This document shows positions 17,988-26,328 of a stretch of DNA of 64,000 bases, in pieces. Where the stretch lies: positions 124,001 to 188,000 of the forward strand of contig NZ_JAERJA010000005.1 of NCBI RefSeq assembly GCF_016827675.1, given 5' to 3'. The translations under genes were made by a program, and so were the position numbers. Source of the DNA: Nocardioides limicola. Its GTDB lineage: Bacteria > Actinomycetota > Actinomycetes > Propionibacteriales > Nocardioidaceae. A model generated the notes under the pieces. It saw only the letters and a list, made by a program, of their open reading frames with translations, was not told the DNA's origin and ran no database searches. Numbering within the stretch: position 1 is the stretch's first letter; each line of letters begins with the position of its first letter.

Positions 17988-19292
17988 TCAGTGCCGTGTC
18001 GTGCCGTTGCGGTGCAGGAGCGACGTCAGATAACCGAACTTCATCGACAGCAGGTGGTTCTCGCCGTCCTCGATCCGTGCCGCCCGTGCATCGCGGAACA
18101 GCTTCTCGACCGGGTACTCCTTGGCGAGGCCGTAGCCGCCGAACAGCTGCACGGCCTCGTCGGCCACCTCGAACGCCAGATCGGTGCAGGTGACCTTCCC
18201 CCCCGCGGTGAAGTAGGGGTGCTTGCTCGGCGACAGGAACGTGTAGTCGGTGGCACGTCGCGCCACGGCGCGGATGGTCTCGACCTTGCGTGCCATGTTC
18301 CCGAGCCGGTACTGGACCAGTTGGTGGTCGGCGAGCAGAGCGCCGCCCTGGCGGCGTTCGTGGACGTACTCCACGGCGTGCTCCAGTGAGGCGCGCGCCA
18401 GCCCGGTCATGACCTGGCCCATCGCCACCCCGGCGGAGGACCAGGTCGACGCATGCCCGGACCAGTAGCCGGCCTCCCGCGACAGCGCGAACCGAACAGG
18501 CACCTTGACGTTGTCGAAGAACACCTCACCCTGCGGGAGGGCCCGCTTGCCCAGCTTCTCCAGAGGCTTGCCACGACTCACGCCCGGCAGATCCAGGGGC
18601 ACGATGACCTCGACGCCATGGGGGTGGCCCTCGGCGTCGAAGAACCCGTCACCGTAGTCCGCCGCGATCGTCAGCAGTCCGACCTGCGCAACCGGACCGT
18701 TCGACACCCAGGCGGAGGACTGGCCGTTGATGACGATGTCATCACCCTGCACCCGGGCGGTCAGGTTTCCTTTGTTGCCCTGGGCGGCCGACGCGTGGCG
18801 CTCCTGGGGGTAGAGCATCAGCCCGTCGGAGCCGCGGTCGGGCTGGGTGCCGATCCAGCAGCCGAGCTTGCCCTGGCACAGGTCGACCAGCTCCTGGCTC
18901 CCCGCCCGCTGGGCCAGCATCGCCGGGAAGGCGCCGACGCCCAATGACACCGCCAGTCCGGCATCACCCCAGCCGAGCTCCTCGACCGCCACTGCCTGGA
19001 CGCGAGCAAGGACTTCGGGCGGCACCGAGTCGTCGGTCTCGTCGAAGGAGATGCCGGACGACGCGGCGGTCATCATGAACTCCCAGTAGGGCGAACCTTC
19101 GGCGACCGACTCCTCGGCGGTGAGTTTGTCGATCGCGATGCCGGCCGGCCGCATCACCTCCCGGGCGAACTTGTGGAGCCCCTTCTGAAGTGCTCGTTCC
19201 TCCTCGCTGAGCACCTCGAAGCCGGTGAGCTCGACGTGGGGCATCCCCGGGCGGGCGCTCTTCTCGGAGTGAGTGTCGACGGTCTGTGTCAT
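17988..19292 (-). CDS. Acyl-CoA dehydrogenase family protein
   Basis: The 434-residue flavoprotein-type sequence has the middle-domain GCWIGTQPDRGSD region and C-terminal AVQLFGGYGLAKEYPVEKL with RDARAARIEDGEN. In most family members the last motif is IYEGT, whose Glu removes the alpha proton; here the aligned residue is Asp (I-E-D-G-E). FAD-dependent formation of a trans-2-enoyl-CoA is expected if Asp can serve as base. It sits between the hydratase and synthetase genes with short gaps. Confidence 0.82.
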   Translation of the reverse strand: MTQTVDTHSEKSARPGMPHVELTGFEVLSEEERALQKGLHKFAREVMRPAGIAIDKLTAEESVAEGSPYWEFMMTAASSGISFDETDDSVPPEVLARVQAVAVEELGWGDAGLAVSLGVGAFPAMLAQRAGSQELVDLCQGKLGCWIGTQPDRGSDGLMLYPQERHASAAQGNKGNLTARVQGDDIVINGQSSAWVSNGPVAQVGLLTIAADYGDGFFDAEGHPHGVEVIVPLDLPGVSRGKPLEKLGKRALPQGEVFFDNVKVPVRFALSREAGYWSGHASTWSSAGVAMGQVMTGLARASLEHAVEYVHERRQGGALLADHQLVQYRLGNMARKVETIRAVARRATDYTFLSPSKHPYFTAGGKVTCTDLAFEVADEAVQLFGGYGLAKEYPVEKLFRDARAARIEDGENHLLSMKFGYLTSLLHRNGTTRH

Positions 19293-19307
19293 GGCAGTCT
19301 CCCGTAC

Positions 19308-20147
19308 CTAGTTGGCGGACGCGGCAGCCGCGATGGCCCCCGGCAGGTCCCGCTCGTCCTCGATCGTCTGCAGCTTCGCGAGCCCGGCCAGGTGCTCCTG
19401 CACCTCAGGCACGGACAGCAGTGCCTTCATGGCCGTGTTCTCGGAGGCGAAGCCGGCGAACTGGGCATCGATCGCGGCGTCGAAGATGTTCTTGAACACG
19501 TCGCTGACCGCGGCCACGGAGCCTGCCGACCGCTGCGCGATGTCGCGCGCGAGGCCGTCGACGTACTCACTGAGTTCGTCGGCCGGGAGCGCCCGGTTCA
19601 CCAGGCCGTACGTCGCGGCCTCCTCGCCGGTGAAGTCCCGTGAGGAGAGGATGACCTCGCGGGCTCGGGCAGGTCCGATCTGCATGGCCAGCCGCACGGT
19701 GCCTCCGCCAGCCGGAAGGAAGCCGACGCTCGCCTCCGGGAAGCCGAACTTGCTGTCCGGCGTCGCGAAGCGCATGTCGGTGGCGAGCAGGAACTCGAGC
19801 CCGCCGCCGCGGCAGATGCCGTCGACGACACCGATCGTCACCTGCGGGAGTGTCTGCCACATGGTGCTGAGGGCCTGGACGACGTTGATGTCGTCGTACC
19901 TGCTCTGCGGGACGTCGGGGTCGCTCATCGCGCGGAACAAGTCGTTGAGTTCGAAGTGCGCGATGTAGAACTCCGGGTTCGCGCTGCCGAGGACCACGAC
20001 TGCGGTGTCCTGGTCGAACACCAGCTTGCCGGCCAGGTCGAACAGCTCGCTCACCATCTCGATGGTCAGCAGGTTCAGCGGCGGGTTGTCGAAGTCGACA
20101 CGGAGAACCCGACCTTCGCGTGTCAGATTCAGGGTGGTGTAGGACAT
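19308..20147 (-). CDS. Enoyl-CoA hydratase/isomerase (crotonase family)
   Basis: The 279-residue protein has the crotonase oxyanion segment GICRGGGLEFLLATDMRFA and GFPEASVGFLPAGGGTVRL, in which the Glu of PEA aligns with a catalytic Glu of hydratases. It should hydrate the enoyl-CoA made by the neighbouring dehydrogenase. It lies 31 bases after the thiolase gene and 15 before the dehydrogenase gene, clearly in one operon. Confidence 0.83.
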   Translation of the reverse strand: MSYTTLNLTREGRVLRVDFDNPPLNLLTIEMVSELFDLAGKLVFDQDTAVVVLGSANPEFYIAHFELNDLFRAMSDPDVPQSRYDDINVVQALSTMWQTLPQVTIGVVDGICRGGGLEFLLATDMRFATPDSKFGFPEASVGFLPAGGGTVRLAMQIGPARAREVILSSRDFTGEEAATYGLVNRALPADELSEYVDGLARDIAQRSAGSVAAVSDVFKNIFDAAIDAQFAGFASENTAMKALLSVPEVQEHLAGLAKLQTIEDERDLPGAIAAAASAN

Positions 20148-20178
20148 CGTCGTTCTCCTTCTCGGATTGGAAGCGGCC

Positions 20179-21396
20179 TCAGGCGCTCAGGATGGTGATG
20201 GCGGCGACGGCTTCCTCGCCGGCGTACATGCCTCCGCCGTTCTCAGCGATGGCGATGCGTGCGTCGGGGACCTGTCGGGCCCCGCATTCGCCCCGCAACT
20301 GCTGGACGAGCTCGTAGATCTGGGCCAGTCCAGAGGCCCCCATGGGGTGTCCCTTCGACACCAGGCCGCCGGACGGGTTGACCGGGATGCTGCCGCCCAG
20401 GGTCGTGGCGCCGGACTCGGCGAACTTCCCGCCCGAGCCGATCTCGCACAGTCCCAACAGCTCTGTCTGCAGGATCTCGCCGAACGCCGACGCGTCGTGC
20501 ACCTCGGCAACCGAGACGTCGTCCGGCCCCACTCCTGCCTGGTCGTAGGCAGCCAGCGCGGCTGCGCGGCTCACCGACCCCTCCCAGTCCGACAGTGATC
20601 TCACCGAACCGGTCCGCAGCGACGTGGCCAGGACGCGAACCGCCCGCCGCGACTGCAACCGGGCGAGCCCGGCTTCGTTGCAGACCACGGCCGCGGCTGC
20701 TCCATCGGTCAGCGGTGCGCACATCGGGACGGTCAACGGGTCCGTGACCAGGCGAGCGGCGAGGATCTCCTCCACGGACATGGCCTCGCGGAAGTGGGCC
20801 AACCGATTGTGGACCGCGTGGGCGTGGTTCTTGGAGGAGACGAACGCCAGTTGCTCCCGGGTGGTGCCGAACGTGTCCATGTGCGCCCGCGCCAGAGCGG
20901 CGTAGATCTCCATGAAGAAGCTGCGAGGCCCCTCGCCGCCATCGGCGTCTCCCCCCAGCTGGCGCAGGATATCGGCGACGCCGTCCGGGTCGTGTACGTC
21001 GACGCCGCCGTCGAAGACACTGAGCATCTTCTGCCTGTCCTCGATGTTCGTCTTCTCGGCGCCGACGGCCAGCACGATGTCCGCGGCTCCGGACGTCACG
21101 TGCAGGACGGCCTGGTGGAGCGCGGTGGCACCGGTGGCGCAGGCGTTCTCGACGTTCACCACCGGGATCGCCTCGAAGCCCATGCTTCGCAGCGCCATCT
21201 GGCCGCCCACCACGACCTGCCCCTCGAAGACCCCTTGGCAGGTGTTGCCGAAGTAGGCAGCCTGCACGTCTCGTTGGGCCAGGCCGGCGTCGGTCAGTGC
21301 CTCGGTCACCGCTCGTCGAGTGAGGTCCTTGACCGAGTGCTGGGGGTGTCTGCCGAAGGCGGTCATGCCGACGCCGACGATCCAGGCAGGAGTCAT
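20179..21396 (-). CDS. Thiolase-family protein (SCP-x/acetyl-CoA acetyltransferase type)
   Basis: The 405-residue protein has the thiolase nucleophile Cys in VENACATGATALHQ, the His motif GGLVSKGHPMGASGLAQ and AENGGGMYAG near the C-terminus in place of the usual CxGGG. That pattern is typical of SCP2/lipid-transfer-like thiolases that cleave unusual, often branched or steroid-like, beta-keto-CoAs. No DUF35 partner, often needed by this class, is seen nearby. The ATG overlaps the upstream gene's stop (ATGA). Confidence 0.82.
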   Translation of the reverse strand: MTPAWIVGVGMTAFGRHPQHSVKDLTRRAVTEALTDAGLAQRDVQAAYFGNTCQGVFEGQVVVGGQMALRSMGFEAIPVVNVENACATGATALHQAVLHVTSGAADIVLAVGAEKTNIEDRQKMLSVFDGGVDVHDPDGVADILRQLGGDADGGEGPRSFFMEIYAALARAHMDTFGTTREQLAFVSSKNHAHAVHNRLAHFREAMSVEEILAARLVTDPLTVPMCAPLTDGAAAAVVCNEAGLARLQSRRAVRVLATSLRTGSVRSLSDWEGSVSRAAALAAYDQAGVGPDDVSVAEVHDASAFGEILQTELLGLCEIGSGGKFAESGATTLGGSIPVNPSGGLVSKGHPMGASGLAQIYELVQQLRGECGARQVPDARIAIAENGGGMYAGEEAVAAITILSA

Positions 21397-22511
21397 GGGC
21401 CGGTTTCCTCGGTGACATGGGCGAAGCCGTAGGACTCCAGCACCCCCAGGAGCTCGCGGTGGCCCAGGAGTTGGGCGGGCGATCGGAAGCCGGTGCCGTC
21501 GTAGGTGTTGCCCAGCAGTCGCATCGCGGCGTACGCCTGCATCAGCCCGGTCATCTGGTAGCCGGTGCTGCTGTGGATCACCACCCGGTTGGTCACGTTG
21601 TTGCCGCGCCCGGAGCACCAGTCGACGGACCGCTGGATCTGGCGGTTCTCCCGCGGCGGATCACTCGGTGTCAGCCCCGCCGCCATCCGGTCGAGGACCG
21701 GGTAGAGCTGGTCGTCCGGGATCCACTGCAGAGCCACCTTGAACAGCCGCTCGACGTCGAGGACTCGCTTCCAGATCTCCTGGTTCTGCATCGCCACGAA
21801 CATCTTGCAGTTCCGGACGCGGCGGTCGTCGCGGAAGAAGACCGGCATCGCCGTGCCGCCCCAGTTGAGCCCCTTGACGACGTATCCCGTCCCCGGAACC
21901 ACGAGGTCCTGGAGGGTGACGCCGTCGTACCTCTTGAGCGTTCCGTCCTCCAGGTAGTGCGCCTCTGCCCGGATCACGTCGAAGATCGACTGGGTGGAGC
22001 CGACCGTGGGGATCGCGTTGGCATAACTGCCCAGCTCGAGCGTGTCGATACCCGGTGTCTCCAGACAGATCCGGGCCAGGATGTCGTGCAGGGCGTACTG
22101 GATGGACATCGCCGAGGAGACCACACGACCGGACTCGGCGAACTTGGGCCCCCACTCGTCGAGCAGCCACAGCATGTGCTTCTGCTCACCCGCGGTGTCG
22201 AGATAGTGACACCCGGCGCGGTGAGCAGCCTCCACGACCGCCGGCGCATAGCGGAGGAACGGTCCGACCACGTTGCAGACGACCTGACGGCCCTCGAACA
22301 GCGCCGTCAGCGACTCGACGGACCCGTCGACCTCGGCGATCTCGTAGTCGGCGGTCTCGATCCCGGGGACTTTGTCCATGACGTCCTGGAGCTTCGCCTT
22401 GTTCCGGCCCGCCGCCACGAACGGGATGCTGTACTCGCGCAGGTACTCGGCCACCAGGCGGCCGGTGGAGCCACTGGCTCCATAGATCACAACCGGACGT
22501 TTGTCGTTCAC
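21393..22511 (-). CDS. Saccharopine dehydrogenase-like NADP-binding oxidoreductase
   Basis: The 372-residue protein starts with VVIYGASGSTGRLVAEYL, the Rossmann motif of the Sacchrp_dh_NADP family, and continues with CNVVGPF and a long C-terminal substrate domain. Relatives include trans-acting enoyl reductases and uncharacterised redox proteins; lysine metabolism is not implied. I choose the GTG with GAGGAG five bases upstream; earlier ATGs would run into the divergent promoter. It is the first gene of the six-gene acyl-CoA operon and faces the AraC regulator. Confidence 0.75.
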   Translation of the reverse strand: MNDKRPVVIYGASGSTGRLVAEYLREYSIPFVAAGRNKAKLQDVMDKVPGIETADYEIAEVDGSVESLTALFEGRQVVCNVVGPFLRYAPAVVEAAHRAGCHYLDTAGEQKHMLWLLDEWGPKFAESGRVVSSAMSIQYALHDILARICLETPGIDTLELGSYANAIPTVGSTQSIFDVIRAEAHYLEDGTLKRYDGVTLQDLVVPGTGYVVKGLNWGGTAMPVFFRDDRRVRNCKMFVAMQNQEIWKRVLDVERLFKVALQWIPDDQLYPVLDRMAAGLTPSDPPRENRQIQRSVDWCSGRGNNVTNRVVIHSSTGYQMTGLMQAYAAMRLLGNTYDGTGFRSPAQLLGHRELLGVLESYGFAHVTEETGP

Positions 22512-22708
22512 GACTTGCTCCTCACTTCTGATGTGATGACCGCCACTGTTCCCTCGGTCGCCGAGGCGTTGCTTGCTCGTGTGTGCAGGGGTGCTTGCCG
22601 GTTTGCGCAAGCGCCTCATGGATCTCCTTGGCGGTCCGCCTGGCGGCACGGGGGTTGTCACGACGCGACGTCAGGTTCAACCTGTGGGAAAGCAGGAGTT
22701 GAGAGCCG

Positions 22709-23737
22709 ATGGCGAGCACGACAACGTGGACGACCGAGGGAATGTCGACCCCCAGGGCATTGCGCGCGTGGACGGACAAGATGGCCGAGCTTCATCTCGC
22801 CTGGTCGCTGTCCTTCCCCACTGACCGCTTCGGCGCGCAGGTGCGCTACCGCAAGCTCGACGGCGCGACCATCACCGACTTCCGCGGCGGGGGGTTCACT
22901 GGCCAACGCGTGCCCGCGGAGGCGTCTGACGGGGAGATGATCGGCATCTCGGTCAACCTCGCCGGACGGGTCCTCTGCCGTCACTCAGACACCGACATCA
23001 TGCTCGAGCCACACCAGATCCTGCTCTGGCACGGAGACCTGGCCCGTAGCTTCGAAGCCGTCGACCCGCATCACGAGCTCACAGTGCTGGTCCCCCGCTC
23101 CCGGGTACCGCAGCGGCTCGCCGAGGCTGCCGAGCACACTCGCTCAGCGGTTCATGCTGCGTCGGGCTGCGGCTTGGCGGCCATCGCCGCCGAACAGCTC
23201 CGAGCAATCGGACGCGAGCTGGACAACCTGAGCGAGGCAGCGATGGCGATTGCCACCCAGAGCTTCCTCGACACACTCGATTCCGCCCTGTCGCCCGTGG
23301 TTGAGCGACCCTCCCCGAACAAGCGTTCCGCGTTGCTCAGGCGGATCCGCCAACACGTCGAGCACAACCTCGACGACCCGGGCCTCTGCGCCAACTCGAT
23401 CGCAGCCGCGCACGGCATCGCAGTGCGAACCCTGCATCTCGTGTTCGCCGACTCCGGCACAACCGTCGCCCGCTTGATCCGCGAACGGCGACTGCGCGCC
23501 GCCTACCGAGACCTGGCTCGTGCCGGCCACCACGCAACAGTCACCGAGGTCGCCTATCGCTGGGGATTCAGCGACTCCGCGCACTTCAGCCGATTGTTCA
23601 AGAAGGAGTACGGCATCACCCCCAGCAGCCTGCTCACCCGTCCCGGCGGGCTTGAACAGTCAGAGTGGCCGGAGGTTGGATCCGGCGAAGACCCCCGTCT
23701 GCCCTGGTCGAGCTCGGCAATCGGGCGGCTGGCTTGA
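22709..23737 (+). CDS. AraC-family transcriptional regulator
   Basis: The 342-residue protein has an N-terminal AraC-binding-like domain and a C-terminal double helix-turn-helix: the first around LCANSIAAAHGIAVRTLHLVF and the second in VTEVAYRWGFSDSAHFSRLF, followed by KKEYGITPSSL. It is divergent from the acyl-CoA operon across about 200 bases and is the natural candidate for its activator. The first ATG is used; an ATG 11 codons later is possible since neither has a strong ribosome site. Confidence 0.85.
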   Translation: MASTTTWTTEGMSTPRALRAWTDKMAELHLAWSLSFPTDRFGAQVRYRKLDGATITDFRGGGFTGQRVPAEASDGEMIGISVNLAGRVLCRHSDTDIMLEPHQILLWHGDLARSFEAVDPHHELTVLVPRSRVPQRLAEAAEHTRSAVHAASGCGLAAIAAEQLRAIGRELDNLSEAAMAIATQSFLDTLDSALSPVVERPSPNKRSALLRRIRQHVEHNLDDPGLCANSIAAAHGIAVRTLHLVFADSGTTVARLIRERRLRAAYRDLARAGHHATVTEVAYRWGFSDSAHFSRLFKKEYGITPSSLLTRPGGLEQSEWPEVGSGEDPRLPWSSSAIGRLA

Positions 23738-23868
23738 CCTGCACCAGACTGAGCGATGACGGATCCGCAGAGCCGCGGCGACGGTGAGCGATCCTCGATG
23801 GGCATGTGAGACTCACTCTGGAGTGTCCAGATATCCGTCGCCCCACGAGCACGCTTCCGCCGGGTCAG

Positions 23869-24495
23869 TCAGGATTGGAGAAGCGGTCGAGACAGCGCCG
23901 TGACAGTGGCGACGACCTCGTCGCGGGAGGGCGGCTCGTCGAGGCTGAGCGCGGCCGCCAGCACCGCCCGAAGGGCTCCGATGATGGCCGCGCCGACCAG
24001 ATCCGGGTTCACCGTGTCGGGCAACTCCCCGGAGCTTTGACCCTTGCGAATGTTCTTGGCCGCCATGTCGGCGTGCTGACGGGTGCGTTCGGCATCGACC
24101 CGAGTGGCGGCCGCATCGTGCAACAAGCCAGACGCCACCCGCCTTCCCAACGGATGGTCGTAGAGGAACGCGACCTCCTGCTCGATCCGGAGAGCCTCCC
24201 GGTCCAACCAGCCCGCGTCCGTGGCGAGGTCGGCCAGGAAGACCGCTTGGTCGTAGTCGTCGTAGAAGCTGCTGACGACGGCCTCGACCAGACCCGCCTT
24301 GTTGCCGAAGTACCGGTGGATCACGCTCTGGGCCACACCGGCGGCAGCCGCGACGTCGGCAATCTCGAGGGTGCCGTGCTGGCGGAGCTGCTCCTGGGCT
24401 GCGGCGAGGAGGCGGGCGCGGGTTGCCCGCCCTTTCGCGGTGACGCCGGGCTCGCGAGCAGTCGCGGTCGTGGTCGCGTCGGTTTTCGCGGTCAT
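23869..24495 (-). CDS. TetR-family transcriptional regulator
   Basis: The 208-residue protein has the N-terminal TetR helix-turn-helix (TRARLLAAAQEQLRQHG, then IADVAAAAGVAQSVIHRYFG) and a variable helical ligand domain. It starts nine bases after the crotonase stop, so the two are co-transcribed. It is the last gene of the second aromatic block and may repress it or the crotonase; the ligand may be an acyl-CoA or aromatic (inference). Confidence 0.85.
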   Translation of the reverse strand: MTAKTDATTTATAREPGVTAKGRATRARLLAAAQEQLRQHGTLEIADVAAAAGVAQSVIHRYFGNKAGLVEAVVSSFYDDYDQAVFLADLATDAGWLDREALRIEQEVAFLYDHPLGRRVASGLLHDAAATRVDAERTRQHADMAAKNIRKGQSSGELPDTVNPDLVGAAIIGALRAVLAAALSLDEPPSRDEVVATVTALSRPLLQS

Positions 24496-24504
24496 GGCCT
24501 AAGG

Positions 24505-25419
24505 CTAGGGCGTGATCACGTGTTCGGGGTTCGGCCGCCGCTCGGCAGGGGCCTGGCTGTAGTCACCGAAGAGGCCGTCGCGTTCGGTGATCACGGAGCG
24601 AACACCTTTGGATTCAGCCAGCTCCACGAAACGCCGCGCTTCGGGGGTGTTGCGCATGAGGCCGTCCAGGATCGGGCCCAGGATCTGGGTGGAGGCCATG
24701 CCCATGTTGTCGTAGGCCTGGTTGACGATCAGCTTCATCGCGGAGAGCTGAGACAGCGGGATCTTGGCAAGTTTGTTCGCAAGGTCGGTGACGGTGTCCT
24801 CCAGTTCGGCGAAGGGGACCGACTGGTTGACCAGGCCGATCTCGGCCGCCTCGACGCCGGTGAGCGCCGCTCCGGTGAGTGCGTACTCCTTGGCCTTGGT
24901 CAGCCCGAGCCGATAGAGCCACATGCCGGAGAGGTAGGAACCCCACATCCGGCTGTACGGCGTCCCGATGACCGCGTCGTCGCTCATGATCACCAGGTCG
25001 GCCGACAGCGCGAAGTCGCTGCCGCCACCCACACACCACCCGTGCACCTGGGCGATCACCGGCTTCGGGGAGCGCCATACCGACATGAACTTCTGGGTAG
25101 GCGCCACCTGGGGAGCCGTGGAGTAGACGAAGTCCTTGCCGGGGTCCCACTCCCCATCGGTGGTGATGTGTTCGTCCCAGTGGTGGAACCCACCACCGAA
25201 GTTGTACCCGCCGCAGAAGGCCCGGCCGGCGCCGCGCAGCACGATCACCGATACCTCGGGATCCTTCGTCGCGATCGCGATGGCCGCGTCCACCTCGTCC
25301 GGCATCGGCGGAACGATCGTGTTCAGTTCCTCGGGCCGGTTCAAGGTGATGGTCGCGATGCCGTCCTGCGCGGAGTAGAGGATTGTCTGGAACTCGGTCT
25401 CGACTGTGCTCTGGGTCAT
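24505..25419 (-). CDS. Enoyl-CoA hydratase/isomerase family protein
   Basis: The 304-residue crotonase-fold protein has the oxyanion region VIVLRGAGRAFCGGYNF and GWCVGGGSDFALSADLVIMS. The usual Glu of the second motif is hard to place (GSDFALSAD), so the reaction could be hydration, isomerisation or C-C cleavage. Its start is the ATG with AGGG close upstream; two further upstream ATGs lie nearer a palindrome and have no ribosome site. It lies between the GntR and TetR genes. Confidence 0.75.
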   Translation of the reverse strand: MTQSTVETEFQTILYSAQDGIATITLNRPEELNTIVPPMPDEVDAAIAIATKDPEVSVIVLRGAGRAFCGGYNFGGGFHHWDEHITTDGEWDPGKDFVYSTAPQVAPTQKFMSVWRSPKPVIAQVHGWCVGGGSDFALSADLVIMSDDAVIGTPYSRMWGSYLSGMWLYRLGLTKAKEYALTGAALTGVEAAEIGLVNQSVPFAELEDTVTDLANKLAKIPLSQLSAMKLIVNQAYDNMGMASTQILGPILDGLMRNTPEARRFVELAESKGVRSVITERDGLFGDYSQAPAERRPNPEHVITP

Positions 25420-25452
25420 GCCCTGGAGCATGGACGAACCAGAACCAGATGT

Positions 25453-25474
25453 CAAGAAGTGACTTCACTTCTTG
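25453..25474. promoter_or_regulatory. Perfect 10-bp-arm inverted repeat upstream of the crotonase gene
   Basis: CAAGAAGTGA and TCACTTCTTG are exact reverse complements with two bases between. The repeat lies between the GntR stop and the crotonase start on the minus strand. It is AT-rich against a GC-rich background, and no U-run follows in the direction of the GntR transcript, so an operator (for the GntR or TetR protein nearby) is more likely than a terminator. Confidence 0.6.
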
Positions 25475-25490
25475 TTTTTCCTCCTGAGCA

Positions 25491-26183
25491 TCAGCCGGTG
25501 TCGCCGAGGCTGGCTTCGAACAGCGCCACGGTACTGACGATGTGGGACTCCATAGCGACCCGCGCGATGTCTGCGTTGCGCGAGCGGATCACGGTGCGGA
25601 TGACGTCGTGGTCGTGGTTGCGGTGGTGAAGCGAGTCCGACAGGGGCTGCGGACCCCCGATGGTGCTGATGAAGAAATCCGAGAGATCCCACATGCGTTC
25701 GCTGAGGTCGGCCATCACCGGCGAGTGCGCCATCCGGTGGATGACCAGGTGGAACTCCCGGTTCTGGAACCGGTAGCCCCGCGAGCGTTCCCTCGGGTCA
25801 GCGAGCTCCTTGAGCTCCTCGATGCGCTGCCAGGCCGCGTCCATCTCGGCGAGCTGGTCCTCCGACCTTCTCGACGCCGCGGCGGCGGCGATCTCACCCT
25901 CGAAGCGACCGAACAGATTGAAGAAGTCCTTGATCTCCTGCACCGAGTAGTGCGCCACGCGGCAGCCGCTCTGGGGGACGATCTCGACGATGCCGGTCGC
26001 CTCGAGCCGGCGCATCGCGTCCATCACCGGCTGCTTGCTGACCCCGAACTCGGCCTTCACCTCTTCGATCGAGATCCGAGACCCGACCGCGTAGTGGCCC
26101 GAGAGGAGACGATCGCGGAGCTCGTCGAGGACGACCTTGCCCAGTCGCTGCCCGGAGCGGACGGTGAAGGCGGGTTCAGACAC
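25491..26183 (-). CDS. GntR-family regulator, FCD type
   Basis: The 230-residue protein has an N-terminal winged helix (LRDRLLSGHYAVGSRISIEE, FGVSKQPVMDAMRRLEATG) and a C-terminal FCD ligand domain with metal-type residues in the FHLVIHRMAHS stretch and the NHDHD stretch. These regulators usually sense small organic acids. I take the GTG with a GAGGAG site; an ATG 36 codons upstream would add a low-complexity leader. It follows the second mhpB in the same direction, so it probably controls the hydroxylase-mhpC-mhpB operon. Confidence 0.82.
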   Translation of the reverse strand: MSEPAFTVRSGQRLGKVVLDELRDRLLSGHYAVGSRISIEEVKAEFGVSKQPVMDAMRRLEATGIVEIVPQSGCRVAHYSVQEIKDFFNLFGRFEGEIAAAAASRRSEDQLAEMDAAWQRIEELKELADPRERSRGYRFQNREFHLVIHRMAHSPVMADLSERMWDLSDFFISTIGGPQPLSDSLHHRNHDHDVIRTVIRSRNADIARVAMESHIVSTVALFEASLGDTG

Positions 26184-26328
26184 AGGGGGCTCCTCGGAAC
26201 GGGGGAGGGATCCGAGTCTAGATGCCGCAACCGCCCTGCCCGGGCTACCGCGGGGTTCGGGCTTCGACACGGGGTTGCTACTGGTGGACATCCGTGTCTC
26301 CGATGGGTCTGGTCGGCCCGCGGCCGGG

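Noticed and set aside
21393..22511. Lysine biosynthesis/degradation enzyme
   Set aside because: The saccharopine dehydrogenase-like domain is a broad NADP-binding family; operon context is acyl-CoA catabolism and no lysine genes are near.
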